64,000 nucleotides of DNA from Hydrogenimonas sp. (GTDB taxonomy: Bacteria > Campylobacterota > Campylobacteria > Campylobacterales > Hydrogenimonadaceae): contig AP019005.1 in the NCBI GenBank assembly GCA_003945285.1, forward strand, positions 2,059,747 to 2,123,746, read 5' to 3'. Made by a program: the position numbers and the translations under genes. The notes below the pieces were generated by a model, which was given only the letters and a program-made list of their open reading frames with translations, ran no database searches and had not been told where the DNA came from. This document shows positions 52,859-62,816 of this stretch, piece by piece (the stretch's first letter is position 1; each line of letters begins with the position of its first letter).

Positions 52859-53934
52859 TTTATTTTCTCTATAAACTTTACCGTTTTCGCTCTCCACTCT
52901 TCGATATCTATCTCGCTCTCCCTCCAGTTTTCGCCGTCACCGACCTCCAACCGAAGAGAGTCGTTACCGTATCCGATCTGCTCCAGAAAGCCGGCTGTTT
53001 TATGGTGGTAGATTATCGGTAGAAACGGCTTTTTCATGGCATATGCCAAAATGTTGCCGTGAAGCCTGAAGCTTATGATCCCTCTTGAGCTCTCCATCAT
53101 GGAGATAGCCTCTTTGTAATCACCGGGAAACTCCACCGTTACCGAGTCACCGAAAATATCAAGAAATTTCTTCGCCAGCTCTTCTTCTATACTCTTTTGA
53201 AAAAAGATAAGCCTAGGAGTGAAACCCTGCTCGATAACAGCCTGTATCTGTGCGCAGTAGGCGTTGAAAAGAGACTCCCACCTATCTCTCACTTCCGGTC
53301 TGAAAAATCTGTTTTTAAAATACTCCGTATATATTATGCCGATGCTCTTTGTACTCTTTTTCCCGCTCATATATCTCTCTACACAGATATTTGCAACGGG
53401 ATCTATCTCAATCTCTACACTCTTTTTAACTCCGGCACTCTTCACCAGCTCATCATGCGACGCCCTGTCTCTGACGCTAACCCTGTCAACATAATTGTCA
53501 ATATAATACCTGGTCGTCTCCCTGCCGGCATCGGTAAGAAACGGGCCTGCTCCGATTCTATAAAGCCAGGTCTCTTTTCCGAAATATTTCGCCACTTTGA
53601 ACTGCTTGAGCCAATCTTTCGGGACATTCGGCTGCCAGTCGGAAAGAAACCCACCGCCGCCCATAACGAACAGATCGCACTCTCTTATAGCCTTCAATGT
53701 TGCGAAAATATCCAGGCTCAATATAGATTTCAGCCATCTCCTCTTTCCCGATGGATACTGCATAACAGCGTCGACACCCTGCGTCTTTTTCGTATACCCG
53801 GGGTCGAACGAGAGTACGGTGATTTCACACTCTTTGAACTCCTTTTCAAAAATATCGATCATAGCCTGAAGTATCGCTTCATCTCCTATGTTTCCGGGAC
53901 CGTACCAGCCGGATATGACTATCTTTCTACCCAT
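52855..53934 (-). CDS. polysaccharide pyruvyl transferase family protein
   Basis: 359 residues: GWYGPGNIGDEAILQAMIDI at the N-terminus and ISFRLHGNILAYAMKKPFLP near the end, as in CsaB/WcaK-type enzymes that put ketal pyruvate on sugars from phosphoenolpyruvate. It would add a negative charge to the glycan. Confidence 0.9.
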   Translation of the reverse strand: MGRKIVISGWYGPGNIGDEAILQAMIDIFEKEFKECEITVLSFDPGYTKKTQGVDAVMQYPSGKRRWLKSILSLDIFATLKAIRECDLFVMGGGGFLSDWQPNVPKDWLKQFKVAKYFGKETWLYRIGAGPFLTDAGRETTRYYIDNYVDRVSVRDRASHDELVKSAGVKKSVEIEIDPVANICVERYMSGKKSTKSIGIIYTEYFKNRFFRPEVRDRWESLFNAYCAQIQAVIEQGFTPRLIFFQKSIEEELAKKFLDIFGDSVTVEFPGDYKEAISMMESSRGIISFRLHGNILAYAMKKPFLPIIYHHKTAGFLEQIGYGNDSLRLEVGDGENWRESEIDIEEWRAKTVKFIEKIK

Positions 53935-54460
53935 TTATATATGTCCATTTCACTTTTCCAAGCTTTTTCATCTTCATATAGTGCATTCCATTCTGATCCA
54001 GTTTTTTGTAGCACTCTATATCTCTATGCCTGATCACCGTGGCCGGATTACCTCCGACAATGGAGTATTTCGGAATATCTTTGGTCACTACACTTCCCAT
54101 AGCCACAATGCTACCCTCTCCTATCGTAACGCCCGGTACTATCATTACAGAATCTCCGATCCATACGTTCTTCTCAATTGTCACCTTTTTGAGATAGCTG
54201 TATCCATCGTATGGAAGCATCGTAGCGTTTTCGAATCTATGATTTGAGGTATGTATAGTTACTCGTGGTCCTATTATGACATTATCATGTATTTCAAGTC
54301 CACCAATTGCCCATATGTAGGCATGAGGCCCGATGTAGATATTGTCATGCCAAATAATATTTTCCCAATCCCCGAATGTAGAGTTTTCGGTGATATCGAT
54401 ATTTCTGTGCAGAATTCCAAGTTTTCTTTTTAAAAGATACCTTTTAAGTCTCCCTATCAT
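53927..54460 (-). CDS. hexapeptide-repeat acyltransferase
   Basis: 177 residues with a left-handed beta-helix: NVWIGDSVMIVPGVTIGEGS and IVAMGSVVTKDIPKYSIVGG are the typical hexapeptide repeats with the active-site region. Probably O- or N-acetylates a sugar. Overlaps neighbours by 8 and 17 nt. Confidence 0.92.
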   Translation of the reverse strand: MIGRLKRYLLKRKLGILHRNIDITENSTFGDWENIIWHDNIYIGPHAYIWAIGGLEIHDNVIIGPRVTIHTSNHRFENATMLPYDGYSYLKKVTIEKNVWIGDSVMIVPGVTIGEGSIVAMGSVVTKDIPKYSIVGGNPATVIRHRDIECYKKLDQNGMHYMKMKKLGKVKWTYING

Positions 54461-55697
54461 AATCTCTTGCCTTTAAAAGATAGATAATTATATACGCTCC
54501 CCCGACAATTCTCAAAATCACAGTACTTATTGCCGCCCCTTCAGCCTGCAACAGCGGTATAAAAACGAGATTTCCCGCATAATTCAAAGGGAGCTGAATC
54601 CAGTTGAGAAGAGTAAGAAGATGGGCTCTGTTTATAGAGAGCATCACCAGTGAAACAGGGTTCACTATCACGCCGAAAATAAATGCAAAAAGGAGTATGC
54701 GAAAAACCGTGACACTCCCCTCATAGCCGCTTCCGTATACAGCCTCTACAAGATAGCCGGAGATCAGTTCCAGCATAATCAGCACGATCACTACATATTT
54801 TGTCTTCGACAGAACTTTGAATATATACGCTTTGATGGTGTGCTGCTTCAAAAAACTCTCCATTTTAGGAAGCAGTGTAGTTACCAATGATGCCGTAATC
54901 AGCGGAAATATCATGGCAAGATTCAGCGCCGCGCTATAGTAGCCGACCTCAACGGACGTACTCATCTTCTGAAGCATCATAATATCCAGACGCATTATGA
55001 TCATAGTTGCAATAGATGAGAGAAATATCCAGAAACCCAGCCTATATATCTCTATGAGATACCTCTTGTTGAAACCGCCCAGATAACGGAAGTTTTTATA
55101 CAAAAGTGCAAAAAGAAGCAGTACGACCGTATAGGCGTAGGTAAGAATAAAGTATTCAATATGCTGCTCTTTTGAAAATAAGAACGATACCACGACTACG
55201 GTTAGCAGCTTCATTGCCGAGTGAAATATCTTCAGCATCGAGTATGCCCTGAAGTTCTGAAGAGCCTGATAGTGGGCTACCACAGTAGAGAATATGGAGT
55301 GAAAGAGAACCGCCGCAGATATCAAAGAGATAAGAGCTCCATACTTATCGCTGTCGAAAAAGAAACGGGATATATGGTCGGCACCGAAAACGGCTACCAA
55401 AGCCACGATCAATGAGAGCAGTGTCTTGCCTGCAAGTACCGTGGTAAATATCTCTCTTCGTTCAGAAAGATGTTCACTCGTGAACTTCACATACGAGGTC
55501 GATATACCAAAGTCCGATATCTGTACCAAGATTGTAAATATCGCCAGAATAAGGGAGAATATGCCATACTCGGAGGGTCCCAGATCCCTCGAGACCAGAA
55601 CTGTCGTTGCAAAACCAAGCCCTTGCGCTACGATGTTTCCCGAGAGAACCTTCAGAAGGTCTTTGAGAGTTCTGGATTTTATGCGAAAACCGATCAA
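54444..55697 (-). CDS. Wzx-type polysaccharide flippase
   Basis: 417 residues, about 12 transmembrane helices, MATE/MOP superfamily: LSGNIVAQGLGFATTVLVSR then DLGPSEYGIFSLILA is the family start. Flips the lipid-linked glycan to the periplasm, where PglB or a ligase uses it. No ABC flippase PglK is seen. Confidence 0.92.
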   Translation of the reverse strand: MIGFRIKSRTLKDLLKVLSGNIVAQGLGFATTVLVSRDLGPSEYGIFSLILAIFTILVQISDFGISTSYVKFTSEHLSERREIFTTVLAGKTLLSLIVALVAVFGADHISRFFFDSDKYGALISLISAAVLFHSIFSTVVAHYQALQNFRAYSMLKIFHSAMKLLTVVVVSFLFSKEQHIEYFILTYAYTVVLLLFALLYKNFRYLGGFNKRYLIEIYRLGFWIFLSSIATMIIMRLDIMMLQKMSTSVEVGYYSAALNLAMIFPLITASLVTTLLPKMESFLKQHTIKAYIFKVLSKTKYVVIVLIMLELISGYLVEAVYGSGYEGSVTVFRILLFAFIFGVIVNPVSLVMLSINRAHLLTLLNWIQLPLNYAGNLVFIPLLQAEGAAISTVILRIVGGAYIIIYLLKARDYDRET

Positions 55698-55740
55698 CTT
55701 CTTCTCACACTCTTTTTCGGCTCTTCATTCAGACAAACTG

Positions 55741-56793
55741 CTACACTGCATAGAACTTCCTATACCACTCCACAAACTCCCCTATACCTTTGTCGAGATC
55801 GGTAGAGGGCCTATACCCGACATCCCTCTCCAGCGCACTCGTATCGGCCCATGTCGCCTCGACATCACCGGGCTGCATCGGCATCATATTCATCTCTGCT
55901 TTTTTGCCGAGATGTTTTTCGAGTGTCTGGATGAAATCCATCAGTTTGACGGGCTTGCCGTTTCCTATGTTATAGACCCTGTAGGGTGCCGGCGATGTAG
56001 CCGGGTCGGGGTGGTGGAAGTCGAAGCTGCTGTTCGGTTCGGCGGGCTTTTCTATCACACGTGCGACGCCTTCGACTATATCGTCGATATAGGTGAAGTC
56101 TCTCTCCATTTTACCATAGTTGAATACGTTTATCGGCCTCTCATGCAAGATGGCGTCTGCGAAGAGCATCGGTGCCATGTCGGGACGGCCCCACGGTCCG
56201 TAAACGGTAAAGAACCGCAGACCTGTCGTCTTTATTCCGTAGAGATGGCTGTAGGTGTGTGCCATAAGTTCGTTGCTCTTTTTCGTGGCGGCGTAGAGGC
56301 TTACGGGGTGGTCTACACTGTCACTCACCCTGAAAGGCATAGACTTGTTCAGGCCGTAAACGCTCGAACTGCTGGCGTAACAGAGGTTCTCTACCTCATG
56401 ATTGCGGCATCCCTCCAGGATGTTGGCAAATCCTGTCAGGTTGCTCTGCACGTAAGCCATCGGATTTTCGAGAGAGTAGCGTACCCCGGCCTGTGCCGCG
56501 AGGTTGCATACCGCATCGAACTTCTCTCTTTCAAAGAGTTCATCCATTGCATCGCTGTCGGAGAGATCCATCCTGCAAAAAGAGTGCCCGGGCCAAAGAG
56601 AGCTTAGTACCGTTTCACCATATCCGCAGTTTCGGGCCTCTATCCCAAGCTCCCTGAGCCGCCCATATTTCAGGTTCACATCGTAGTAGTCGTTTATGTT
56701 GTCTATGCCTACAACTTCATAGCCTTTTTCGAGCAGTCTCTTAGCAAGAAAAAAACCTATAAATCCCGCTGTTCCGGTAACAAGTATCTTCAT
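55741..56793 (-). CDS. NAD-dependent UDP-glucuronate 4-epimerase-like protein
   Basis: 350 residues. NAD motif TGTAGFIGFFLAKRLLEKG, catalytic SSSSVYG and YAATKKSNE (Tyr, Lys), and RFFTVYGPWGRPDMAPMLF, closest in pattern to UDP-GlcA 4-epimerases that make UDP-galacturonate. First gene of the minus-strand glycan operon, directly beside repeat family 5. Confidence 0.9.
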   Translation of the reverse strand: MKILVTGTAGFIGFFLAKRLLEKGYEVVGIDNINDYYDVNLKYGRLRELGIEARNCGYGETVLSSLWPGHSFCRMDLSDSDAMDELFEREKFDAVCNLAAQAGVRYSLENPMAYVQSNLTGFANILEGCRNHEVENLCYASSSSVYGLNKSMPFRVSDSVDHPVSLYAATKKSNELMAHTYSHLYGIKTTGLRFFTVYGPWGRPDMAPMLFADAILHERPINVFNYGKMERDFTYIDDIVEGVARVIEKPAEPNSSFDFHHPDPATSPAPYRVYNIGNGKPVKLMDFIQTLEKHLGKKAEMNMMPMQPGDVEATWADTSALERDVGYRPSTDLDKGIGEFVEWYRKFYAV

Positions 56794-56843
56794 TATGCTG
56801 CTTTGTCACGATATTTCCCGGCAGATTCGCCGAAACTCTGTTG

Positions 56844-56939
56844 AACCAGGATTTTGCAATAGCGATCGGCAAATCTAATAAAACCCTCCGCTAGAGAGTC
56901 GGCACAACTTTTTCCGAATTCTATTGCAAAATCGGGGTT
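56844..56939. repeat. 96-bp inverted-repeat element, family 5
   Basis: AACCAGGATTTTGCAATAG and CTATTGCAAAATCGGGGTT pair at 17 of 19 positions around a 58-nt interior. Lies in the upstream region of the epimerase gene. No ORF. Confidence 0.65.
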
Positions 56940-56989
56940 AAAACATTAGATTATATCAAAATATTTGGATTGAGAGTTCGTGAAGAGAG

Positions 56990-57009
56990 CGCCCGGGTTT
57001 TCGGGCGCA
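56990..57009 (-). terminator. terminator of the infC-rpmI-rplT operon
   Basis: GCGCCCG-GGTTTT-CGGGCGC hairpin 13 bp past the rplT stop, followed by a pyrimidine-rich tract on the minus strand. Confidence 0.7.
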
Positions 57010-57021
57010 TATAAAATAAAT

Positions 57022-57378
57022 TTACGCCAGAGCGGCTTTTGACTGCTCGACGATCTTTTCAAACGCTGCAGGATTGTTCATGGCCATATCGGCAAGGATC
57101 TTGCGATCTAGCTCGATACCGGCTTTTTTCAACCCGTGCATAAATGTGGAGTAGTTCATATCATTCAGACGGCACGCTGCATTGATACGGATAATCCAGA
57201 GTTTTCTGAATTCTCGTTTTTTCTGTTTCCTGTCGCGGTAGGCGTAAACCAGGCTTCTTTCGACCTGCTCTTTCGCTTTTCTGAAGTGTTTTCTTCTTCC
57301 GCTGTAGAAGCCTTTGGCAAGCTTCAGAATCTTTTTGTGTCGGCGTCTTCTTACAACCCCTGTCTTTACTCTTGGCAT
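57022..57378 (-). CDS. rplT: 50S ribosomal protein L20
   Basis: 118 residues, [20 protein letters not shown] at the start and [20 protein letters not shown] in the globular part. L20 assembles 23S rRNA and in many bacteria represses its own operon. Confidence 0.98.
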   Translation of the reverse strand: MPRVKTGVVRRRRHKKILKLAKGFYSGRRKHFRKAKEQVERSLVYAYRDRKQKKREFRKLWIIRINAACRLNDMNYSTFMHGLKKAGIELDRKILADMAMNNPAAFEKIVEQSKAALA

Positions 57379-57488
57379 TTTTTTCCTTTCTTTACCTGTA
57401 ATCTCTTAAGATTTGAGGTGCCGGCACTGCCGGACTTGCCCTTTCGCTTTCGCAAAGGGGAACACTGTTTTTCTCCGATTTTCAGGGA
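57379..57488 (-). promoter_or_regulatory. rpmI-rplT intercistronic hairpins
   Basis: Two stems lie between the genes: CCGGC-ACT-GCCGG (57421-57433) and CCCTTT...AAAGGG (57439-57459). They could be an L20-binding regulatory site, since L20 autoregulation acts on this region in other bacteria, or an attenuator. Inferred from position. Confidence 0.35.
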
Positions 57489-57686
57489 CTACTTCATTCC
57501 CAGCATTGTTTTTACACGTGCAGAATCAACATCCGCAACATACTGCGCACTGCGAAGTCTGCGTTTGCGCTTCTGGCTCATTTTGGTCAGGATGTGGCTT
57601 CTAAACGCCGAACCGCGCTTGATTTTGCCGCTCTTTTTGACCTTGAAACGCTTGGCAGCGCCGCGTACCGTCTTCATTTTAGGCAT
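57489..57686 (-). CDS. rpmI: 50S ribosomal protein L35
   Basis: 65 residues starting [20 protein letters not shown] and ending VKTMLGMK, complete L35. GGAGG ribosome-binding site. Has its own promoter besides read-through from infC. Confidence 0.98.
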   Translation of the reverse strand: MPKMKTVRGAAKRFKVKKSGKIKRGSAFRSHILTKMSQKRKRRLRSAQYVADVDSARVKTMLGMK

Positions 57687-57738
57687 GAATTTCCTCCTTT
57701 ATAAGATAGCACAAAACCAATGTGCAAAACGGGGCGTA

Positions 57739-57744
57739 ATTATA
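57739..57744 (-). promoter_or_regulatory. rpmI-rplT promoter, -10 element
   Basis: Minus strand reads CGCTATAATTACG after alternating T-rich stretches (TTTATTTTTTG, CTTTTT), the typical sigma70 promoter of this phylum. About 50 bp before the rpmI start. Confidence 0.65.
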
Positions 57745-57839
57745 GCGAAAAAGCTACAAAAAATAAACACTCCCAAATTCAACCACAGGTTTTAAATACT
57801 CACAGCGTAACGGCCCGCCATCGACTATCGACCAAAAAA

Positions 57840-58373
57840 TCACTTCTTGCTCTGGCTATCTTTCTTGGGTACGACATACATATTTATGTAGCGCCCTTCA
57901 TGGAACGGCCCCTTTTCAAGCTCTGCGATATCTTCGACCATCGGCCAGACAGATTTGAGAACCTCTACCCCGGCCTCCGGGTTCGCCATTTCCCGGCCGC
58001 GCAGGAATACTCTGAACTTCACATGCTTGCCCTGCTCCAGGAACTCCCTGGCGTGCTTCACTTTGTAGTTGATGTCGTTTTGGGCGATCTTTACAGAGAG
58101 CTTGATCTCTTTCACTTCGATCTGCTTCTGCTTCTTCTTCGCCTCTTTCTTCTTCTTCTCCTGCTGATACTTGAACTTTCCGTAGTCCATTATCTTGGCG
58201 ACCGGAGGATTCGCCTGCGGTGCAATCAAAACGAGATCCAGCCCCTCTTCCGCCGCCTTATCCAGCGCCTCGTCGCGGCTGACTATACCGTACTGCGTAC
58301 CGTCATCGCCTACCAGGCGAACCTCACGGGCCCTGATATCATCGTTCATGATTACATCTTGCTTCTTACTCAA
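57840..58373 (-). CDS. infC: translation initiation factor IF-3
   Basis: 177 residues. N-domain ([20 protein letters not shown]), Lys-rich linker ([12 protein letters not shown]), C-domain [22 protein letters not shown]-3 genes usually start with a rare AUU/AUC codon; here the first plausible start is TTG 58373 (overlapping the thrS stop as TTGA), with ATG 58349 as an alternative. The poor start codon would allow the same autoregulation. Confidence 0.96.
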   Translation of the reverse strand: MSKKQDVIMNDDIRAREVRLVGDDGTQYGIVSRDEALDKAAEEGLDLVLIAPQANPPVAKIMDYGKFKYQQEKKKKEAKKKQKQIEVKEIKLSVKIAQNDINYKVKHAREFLEQGKHVKFRVFLRGREMANPEAGVEVLKSVWPMVEDIAELEKGPFHEGRYINMYVVPKKDSQSKK

Positions 58374-60193
58374 ATTCTGACCTCACTTGTCTGCTCCTTT
58401 ATGAGATTGATAAACTCCGCCGCATCCAGAGTATACTGTCTGCGCTCTCTTCTGTCTCTCACCGCAACTTTACGGTTAGAAACCTCCTCATCGCCGATGA
58501 TGGCGATCATCGGCACCTTCTGCTTCTCCGCCGTCCGCACACGCTTTGCCAGAGATTCGTTCCTGTCGTAGATTTCACAATCGACATCGAACTCCGCAAG
58601 TTCGCCCGCAAGCTCCTTCGCGTAGGCTACGTGATCTTCGGCAATCGGCACGAAGATCACCTGCGTAGGCGCGATGAAGATCGGGAACTCGCCGGCAAAG
58701 TGCTCTGTCAGGATGGCTATGAAGCGCTCGAAACTGCCCAGGATGGCCCTATGGATCATGACGGGGCGTTTTCGCCCGTTATCTTCATCCACATACTCCA
58801 TCTCGAAGCGCTCGGGCAGGTTGAAGTCCACCTGTATCGTTCCGCACTGCCATTTTCTCTTCAGCGCATCGGTTATCTTTATGTCGATCTTCGGTCCGTA
58901 AAAGGCTCCGCCACCTTCGTCTATGCCGTACTCGAAGCCGTTCTCATCCAAAGCCTCTTTGAGTGCCTTTGTCGCCGTATCCCAGATTGCGTCGTCACCT
59001 ATCGCCTTCTCCGGCTTGGTCGAGATCTCCATCTCGTAGTCGAAGCCGAATATCTTCATTACACTGTCGACAAACTCCAGGACATCTATCACTACCGGTT
59101 TTATCTGTTCGGGGGTACAGAAGATATGCGCATCGTCCTGCGTGAACTCCCTGACCCTCAGAAGGCCGTGCAGCACACCGCTCTGCTCATGCCTGTGGAC
59201 AACTCCGTATTCGAAGTACTTCAGGGGAAGCTCTCTGTAGCTGTGGATATCCTTCTTGTAGATGAGTATGTGGCCTATACAGTTCATAGGCTTGAGGCCA
59301 TACTCCTGCCCGTCGATCTCGGTTAGGTACATATTTTCGCCGTAACATGCGTAGTGGCCGCTTATGCGCCACATATCGGCCTTAAGTATCTCCGGGCCCC
59401 TTACCGGTTCATATCCTCGGCGCCTGTGGGCTCTCCAGAGAATCTGCTCTATCTTGCTTCTGAGCCTCGCACCCTTCGGCATCCAGAACGGAAGCCCCGC
59501 TCCGGCCTCCTCGTCGAACATGAAAAGCCCCAAGTCGGCTCCGATCTTGCGGTGGTCTCGCTTTTTGGCCTCCTCTATCATGCGAAGATACTCTTTGAGG
59601 CTCTCTTTATCGGCGAAAGCTATACCGTATATACGGGTGAGCATCTCCCTGCTCTCATCTCCGCCCAGATAGGCTCCGGCTACACGGGTCAGTTTGAAGT
59701 TGCGTAGAAACTTCGTATTGGGTACATGCGGCCCCCGGCAGAGGTCTTCGAAGTCTCCCTGACGGTAGATGCAGAGTTTCTCATCCTCTATCCGCTTCAT
59801 AACCTCCTGCTTCAGGTCGTCGCCGGCGAACTTCTCTACGGCTTCGCTTTTTGGAATACAGTAGCGCTCTATGTCGATCTTCTTCCCGGCGAGCTTCTGC
59901 ATCCTCTTTTCGATCTTTTTCAGATCGCCGTCACCGATCTTTTCACCAACCCTGAAATCGTAGTAGAAACCTTCGTCCACAACGGGGCCGACGAAAAACT
60001 GTGCATCGGGGTATAGCTGTTTGATGGCCTGTGCCATCAGGTGGGCCGTGGAGTGGCGTATCACTTCGAGTGCATCGGGGGAGTTGTCGTAGTAGATGGG
60101 TTCGCAGTTGTCACAACCGCTTTCGGCGGCAGTCTGAGTGTCTATGATATGCCCGTCTTCGGTTCTGTAGGCAATGATCTCTTTTTCTTCCAA
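58370..60193 (-). CDS. thrS: threonyl-tRNA synthetase
   Basis: 607 residues from TTG 60193, which has GAAGGA at the right distance; the frame runs 27 codons further into the inverted repeat. The TGS domain is reduced to about 40 residues, as in Campylobacter ThrS. The editing domain has [16 protein letters not shown] and C...H residues, class II motifs 1-3 follow ([45 protein letters not shown]). Operon thrS-infC-(rpmI-rplT). Confidence 0.97.
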   Translation of the reverse strand: MEEKEIIAYRTEDGHIIDTQTAAESGCDNCEPIYYDNSPDALEVIRHSTAHLMAQAIKQLYPDAQFFVGPVVDEGFYYDFRVGEKIGDGDLKKIEKRMQKLAGKKIDIERYCIPKSEAVEKFAGDDLKQEVMKRIEDEKLCIYRQGDFEDLCRGPHVPNTKFLRNFKLTRVAGAYLGGDESREMLTRIYGIAFADKESLKEYLRMIEEAKKRDHRKIGADLGLFMFDEEAGAGLPFWMPKGARLRSKIEQILWRAHRRRGYEPVRGPEILKADMWRISGHYACYGENMYLTEIDGQEYGLKPMNCIGHILIYKKDIHSYRELPLKYFEYGVVHRHEQSGVLHGLLRVREFTQDDAHIFCTPEQIKPVVIDVLEFVDSVMKIFGFDYEMEISTKPEKAIGDDAIWDTATKALKEALDENGFEYGIDEGGGAFYGPKIDIKITDALKRKWQCGTIQVDFNLPERFEMEYVDEDNGRKRPVMIHRAILGSFERFIAILTEHFAGEFPIFIAPTQVIFVPIAEDHVAYAKELAGELAEFDVDCEIYDRNESLAKRVRTAEKQKVPMIAIIGDEEVSNRKVAVRDRRERRQYTLDAAEFINLIKEQTSEVRI

Positions 60194-60213
60194 GCAATTC
60201 CTTCGTCGTTTTG

Positions 60214-60416
60214 AAAATCGAAAACCGAAAAGCAGTTTTTCTCCGATATTGCGCAAAGCCGGAGCAAATCCCAAGATTTGGCGGGGACTTGCACCCCTAA
60301 AGCTACGAAATCATGGATTTCGGGATGACGTTACACTTTTTGCGTAACGCCGGTTTTTCAAACAAAAAAGTCCCGCATCTGGCGGAAACCATGTTTGCTT
60401 TTCGGTTTTCGATTTT
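60214..60416. repeat. 203-bp inverted-repeat element in the thrS leader, family 4
   Basis: AAAATCGAAAACCGAAAAGC(A) at 60214-60234 and its exact reverse complement at 60396-60416: a perfect 21-bp inverted repeat. The 161-nt interior has further hairpins (CAAATCTTGGGATTTG, GAAATCCATGATTTC). It lies between tRNA-Val and the thrS start, so it should be part of the thrS mRNA leader if the promoter is upstream. Confidence 0.8.
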
Positions 60417-60437
60417 TCGTTTCGGGAAATAAAGTTA

Positions 60438-60513
60438 TGGTGGCCACGACAGGACTTGAACCTGTGACCACTACCATGTCAAGGTAGTGCTCTACCAACT
60501 GAGCTACGCGACC
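60438..60513 (-). tRNA. tRNA-Val (anticodon GAC)
   Basis: Reverse strand starts GGTCGCGTAGCTCAGTTGG; anticodon stem-loop CTACCTTGACATGGTAG; T arm CAGGTTCAAGTCCTG; encoded CCA. Confidence 0.97.
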
Positions 60514-60605
60514 GTTCCATTGCGGTTATATTAGCAGAAAAAATGCTCATTTTCCATAAAACGGAGTTTAGAGCGGAGATTTTGTGCCGGAATTATACAA
60601 AATCT

Positions 60606-61082
60606 TCATTGATTTTTTCTTAAACCTGTCTCATCTTTATTAAGGGCGCCTTTAAAGAAAAAGTGCTCGATCAGAAGCCACGCTACGGCAAAATCGATCA
60701 TCACATCGGCAAAATTGAATACCGCGAAGTCGAAGCCGCAGTGCCAGTGCACATAGTCGACAACTCCTCCGTGCATAAAACGGTCAGCTATATTGCCTAT
60801 GGCGGCGCCGAACAGGATACCCAGGGGAAGAGAGTGCCTGTTCAGGTATCCCCCGTGTATGATATAACCCATGACCGAAGCCAGCAGGGCTATCTGTATC
60901 CATTTGAGGTAGGGCCCCAGGAACGATAACATGGAAAATGCTACGCCCTTGTTGAAGACGAGGCTGAGCGAAATGCAGTCGCTCTCCCACCGCCACCCGG
61001 CAAGAAATATCTGCTTTATGTTCTGATCGACAATGTATACGCCGGCTGCGGCCAGCAGAAAAACGGTCCAGGCTTTAAGCAT
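60606..61082 (-). CDS. lspA: lipoprotein signal peptidase
   Basis: 158 residues, four transmembrane helices, with the two catalytic aspartates in [18 protein letters not shown] and [12 protein letters not shown]. It cleaves prolipoproteins at the lipobox Cys. Overlaps the glmM stop region by 8 nt, so it is coupled to glmM. Confidence 0.96.
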   Translation of the reverse strand: MLKAWTVFLLAAAGVYIVDQNIKQIFLAGWRWESDCISLSLVFNKGVAFSMLSFLGPYLKWIQIALLASVMGYIIHGGYLNRHSLPLGILFGAAIGNIADRFMHGGVVDYVHWHCGFDFAVFNFADVMIDFAVAWLLIEHFFFKGALNKDETGLRKNQ

Positions 61083-62415
61083 TCAACGCTTTTTTGAAGA
61101 AGTTCTCCAGCTCCGCCATCCACTTCTCTATCTTCTTTGCGTTTTTCCCCTCCAGAAGGATACGAAGCTTGTTTTCGGTACCGCTGTAGCGTATAAGAGA
61201 GCGGAGTCCGTCGGCCCTGATCCGCTCCTCCTTCTCCTTCAGCCCCTCGATGGTATCGAGCGGCCTCTTCTCGGCCACATGGATATTGTGCAGTCTCTGG
61301 GGATAGAGCTCGAACGGATTCAGAACTTCACTCGCCCTCTTACCGCTTCGAAGTACCAGGGCTATCGTCTGCAGAGCGGTAACCAGGCCGTCACCCGTTT
61401 TGGCGTATTCGCTGAAGATCACGTGGCCGCTCTGTTCGCCGCCCAGCACGCACCCGTTTTTCCGCATCTCCTCCAGGACATATTTGTCACCCACATTCGC
61501 CCGTATGAGCTTTATGCCCTGTTCCGAGAGGAAATCTTCTAACCCCTGATTGCTCATTACCGTCGCTACGACGCAGTCATTCGCCAGCTTTCCTTCACTT
61601 TTGAGGTGCATTGCCAAAGCCCCTATCAGCTTGTCACCGTCTACCTGCTCTCCCTTTTCGTCTATAACTACGAGCCTGTCGGCATCGCCGTCGAACGCAA
61701 AACCTATGTCGGCACGGTACTCTCTCACTTTTTCGCTAAGGGCCTCCGGATATATCGCTCCGCAATTGTCGTTTATATTGTAGCCGTTGGGGCGGTTGTT
61801 TATGACTATGACGTCGGCACCGAGCTCTTCGAATACGGTTGGTGCCACCTTGTACGCTGCTCCGTTGGCGGTATCCAGCACCACCCGGATATCGTTGAGT
61901 GTCAAGTCCGTCGGGAAGGAGTTTTTAAGCTGTACAATATAGCGTCCTATCACATCGTCGATACGCTTCGAAGAGCCGATCTCCCTGCCTCTTTTCTGCT
62001 CGGATATCAGCAGCTCCGTATTGAAGTATATCTTCTCTATCGCGGCCTCATCCTTCTCGCCCAGTTTGTTTCCGCGGGCATCAAAAAACTTTACTCCGTT
62101 ATCTTCATACGGATTGTGGCTCGCACTTATCATGATTCCCGCGTCACACCGCATGTTTTCGGTCAGAAAAGCGATTGCCGGTGTCGGCATGGGGCCTATC
62201 TGTATAACATTGTACCCGACGGCCGTCAAACCGCTTACCAGGGCATTCTCTATCATATAGCCGCTTCTGCGCGTATCTTTGCCTACCAGTATCTTGTTTG
62301 TCTTTGCATGTTTTCTGAAGTAGACGCCTGCAGCCATAGCCAGCTTCATGGCGACAAAAGCGTCGAGATCCTTGCCGGCGAGTCCCCTTACGCCGTCGGT
62401 ACCGAAAAGTTTCAT
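61075..62415 (-). CDS. glmM: phosphoglucosamine mutase
   Basis: 446 residues: [20 protein letters not shown] at the start, the phosphoserine loop [15 protein letters not shown], metal loop [13 protein letters not shown], and [10 protein letters not shown]. Converts glucosamine-6-P to glucosamine-1-P for UDP-GlcNAc, feeding peptidoglycan and glycans. Divergent from rpsT. Confidence 0.98.
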   Translation of the reverse strand: MKLFGTDGVRGLAGKDLDAFVAMKLAMAAGVYFRKHAKTNKILVGKDTRRSGYMIENALVSGLTAVGYNVIQIGPMPTPAIAFLTENMRCDAGIMISASHNPYEDNGVKFFDARGNKLGEKDEAAIEKIYFNTELLISEQKRGREIGSSKRIDDVIGRYIVQLKNSFPTDLTLNDIRVVLDTANGAAYKVAPTVFEELGADVIVINNRPNGYNINDNCGAIYPEALSEKVREYRADIGFAFDGDADRLVVIDEKGEQVDGDKLIGALAMHLKSEGKLANDCVVATVMSNQGLEDFLSEQGIKLIRANVGDKYVLEEMRKNGCVLGGEQSGHVIFSEYAKTGDGLVTALQTIALVLRSGKRASEVLNPFELYPQRLHNIHVAEKRPLDTIEGLKEKEERIRADGLRSLIRYSGTENKLRILLEGKNAKKIEKWMAELENFFKKALNA

Positions 62416-62468
62416 TTTTCCCCTTTGCGGAATCCTTACATTTAATTTAAATTTAATAAATTTTAAGC

Positions 62469-62474
62469 TATGAT
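62469..62474 (+). promoter_or_regulatory. rpsT promoter, -10 element
   Basis: TATGAT after AATAAATTTTAAGC in a strongly AT-rich gap between divergent glmM and rpsT, 36 bp before the rpsT start. Confidence 0.5.
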
Positions 62475-62509
62475 TCCCCAGAATTTTCTAATGACAAGGA
62501 TTATACCAT

Positions 62510-62779
62510 ATGGCACACCATAAATCAGCGATAAAGCGCATCAGACAGACAGTCAAGCGTACGGCTCGCAACAGATACTACAAAACGCGTATAAAAAACA
62601 TCACCAAGGCGGTTCTGGCCGCGGTTGAGGCCGGCGACAAAGAGGCTGCCGACAATGCTATGAAAATAGCGAACAGAGAGCTTCACAAATATGTGAGCAA
62701 AGGTATCCTCAAGAAAAATACAGCTGCACGCAAAGTAAGCCGCCTGCAGACCAAAGTAAACGCACTCGGCGCCGCGTAA
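62510..62779 (+). CDS. rpsT: 30S ribosomal protein S20
   Basis: 89 residues, [20 protein letters not shown] and [20 protein letters not shown]: all-helical basic S20. AAGGA ribosome-binding site. prfA follows 37 bp later on the same strand. Confidence 0.98.
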   Translation: MAHHKSAIKRIRQTVKRTARNRYYKTRIKNITKAVLAAVEAGDKEAADNAMKIANRELHKYVSKGILKKNTAARKVSRLQTKVNALGAA

Positions 62780-62816
62780 GCGCGCCTGTGCCGAATCGAA
62801 CGGCAACTCCTCCTCT

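Noticed and set aside
60250-60330. T-arm-like GGGGTGCAAGTCCCC in the thrS leader as a tRNA gene
   Set aside because: No acceptor stem, D arm or anticodon arm around it.
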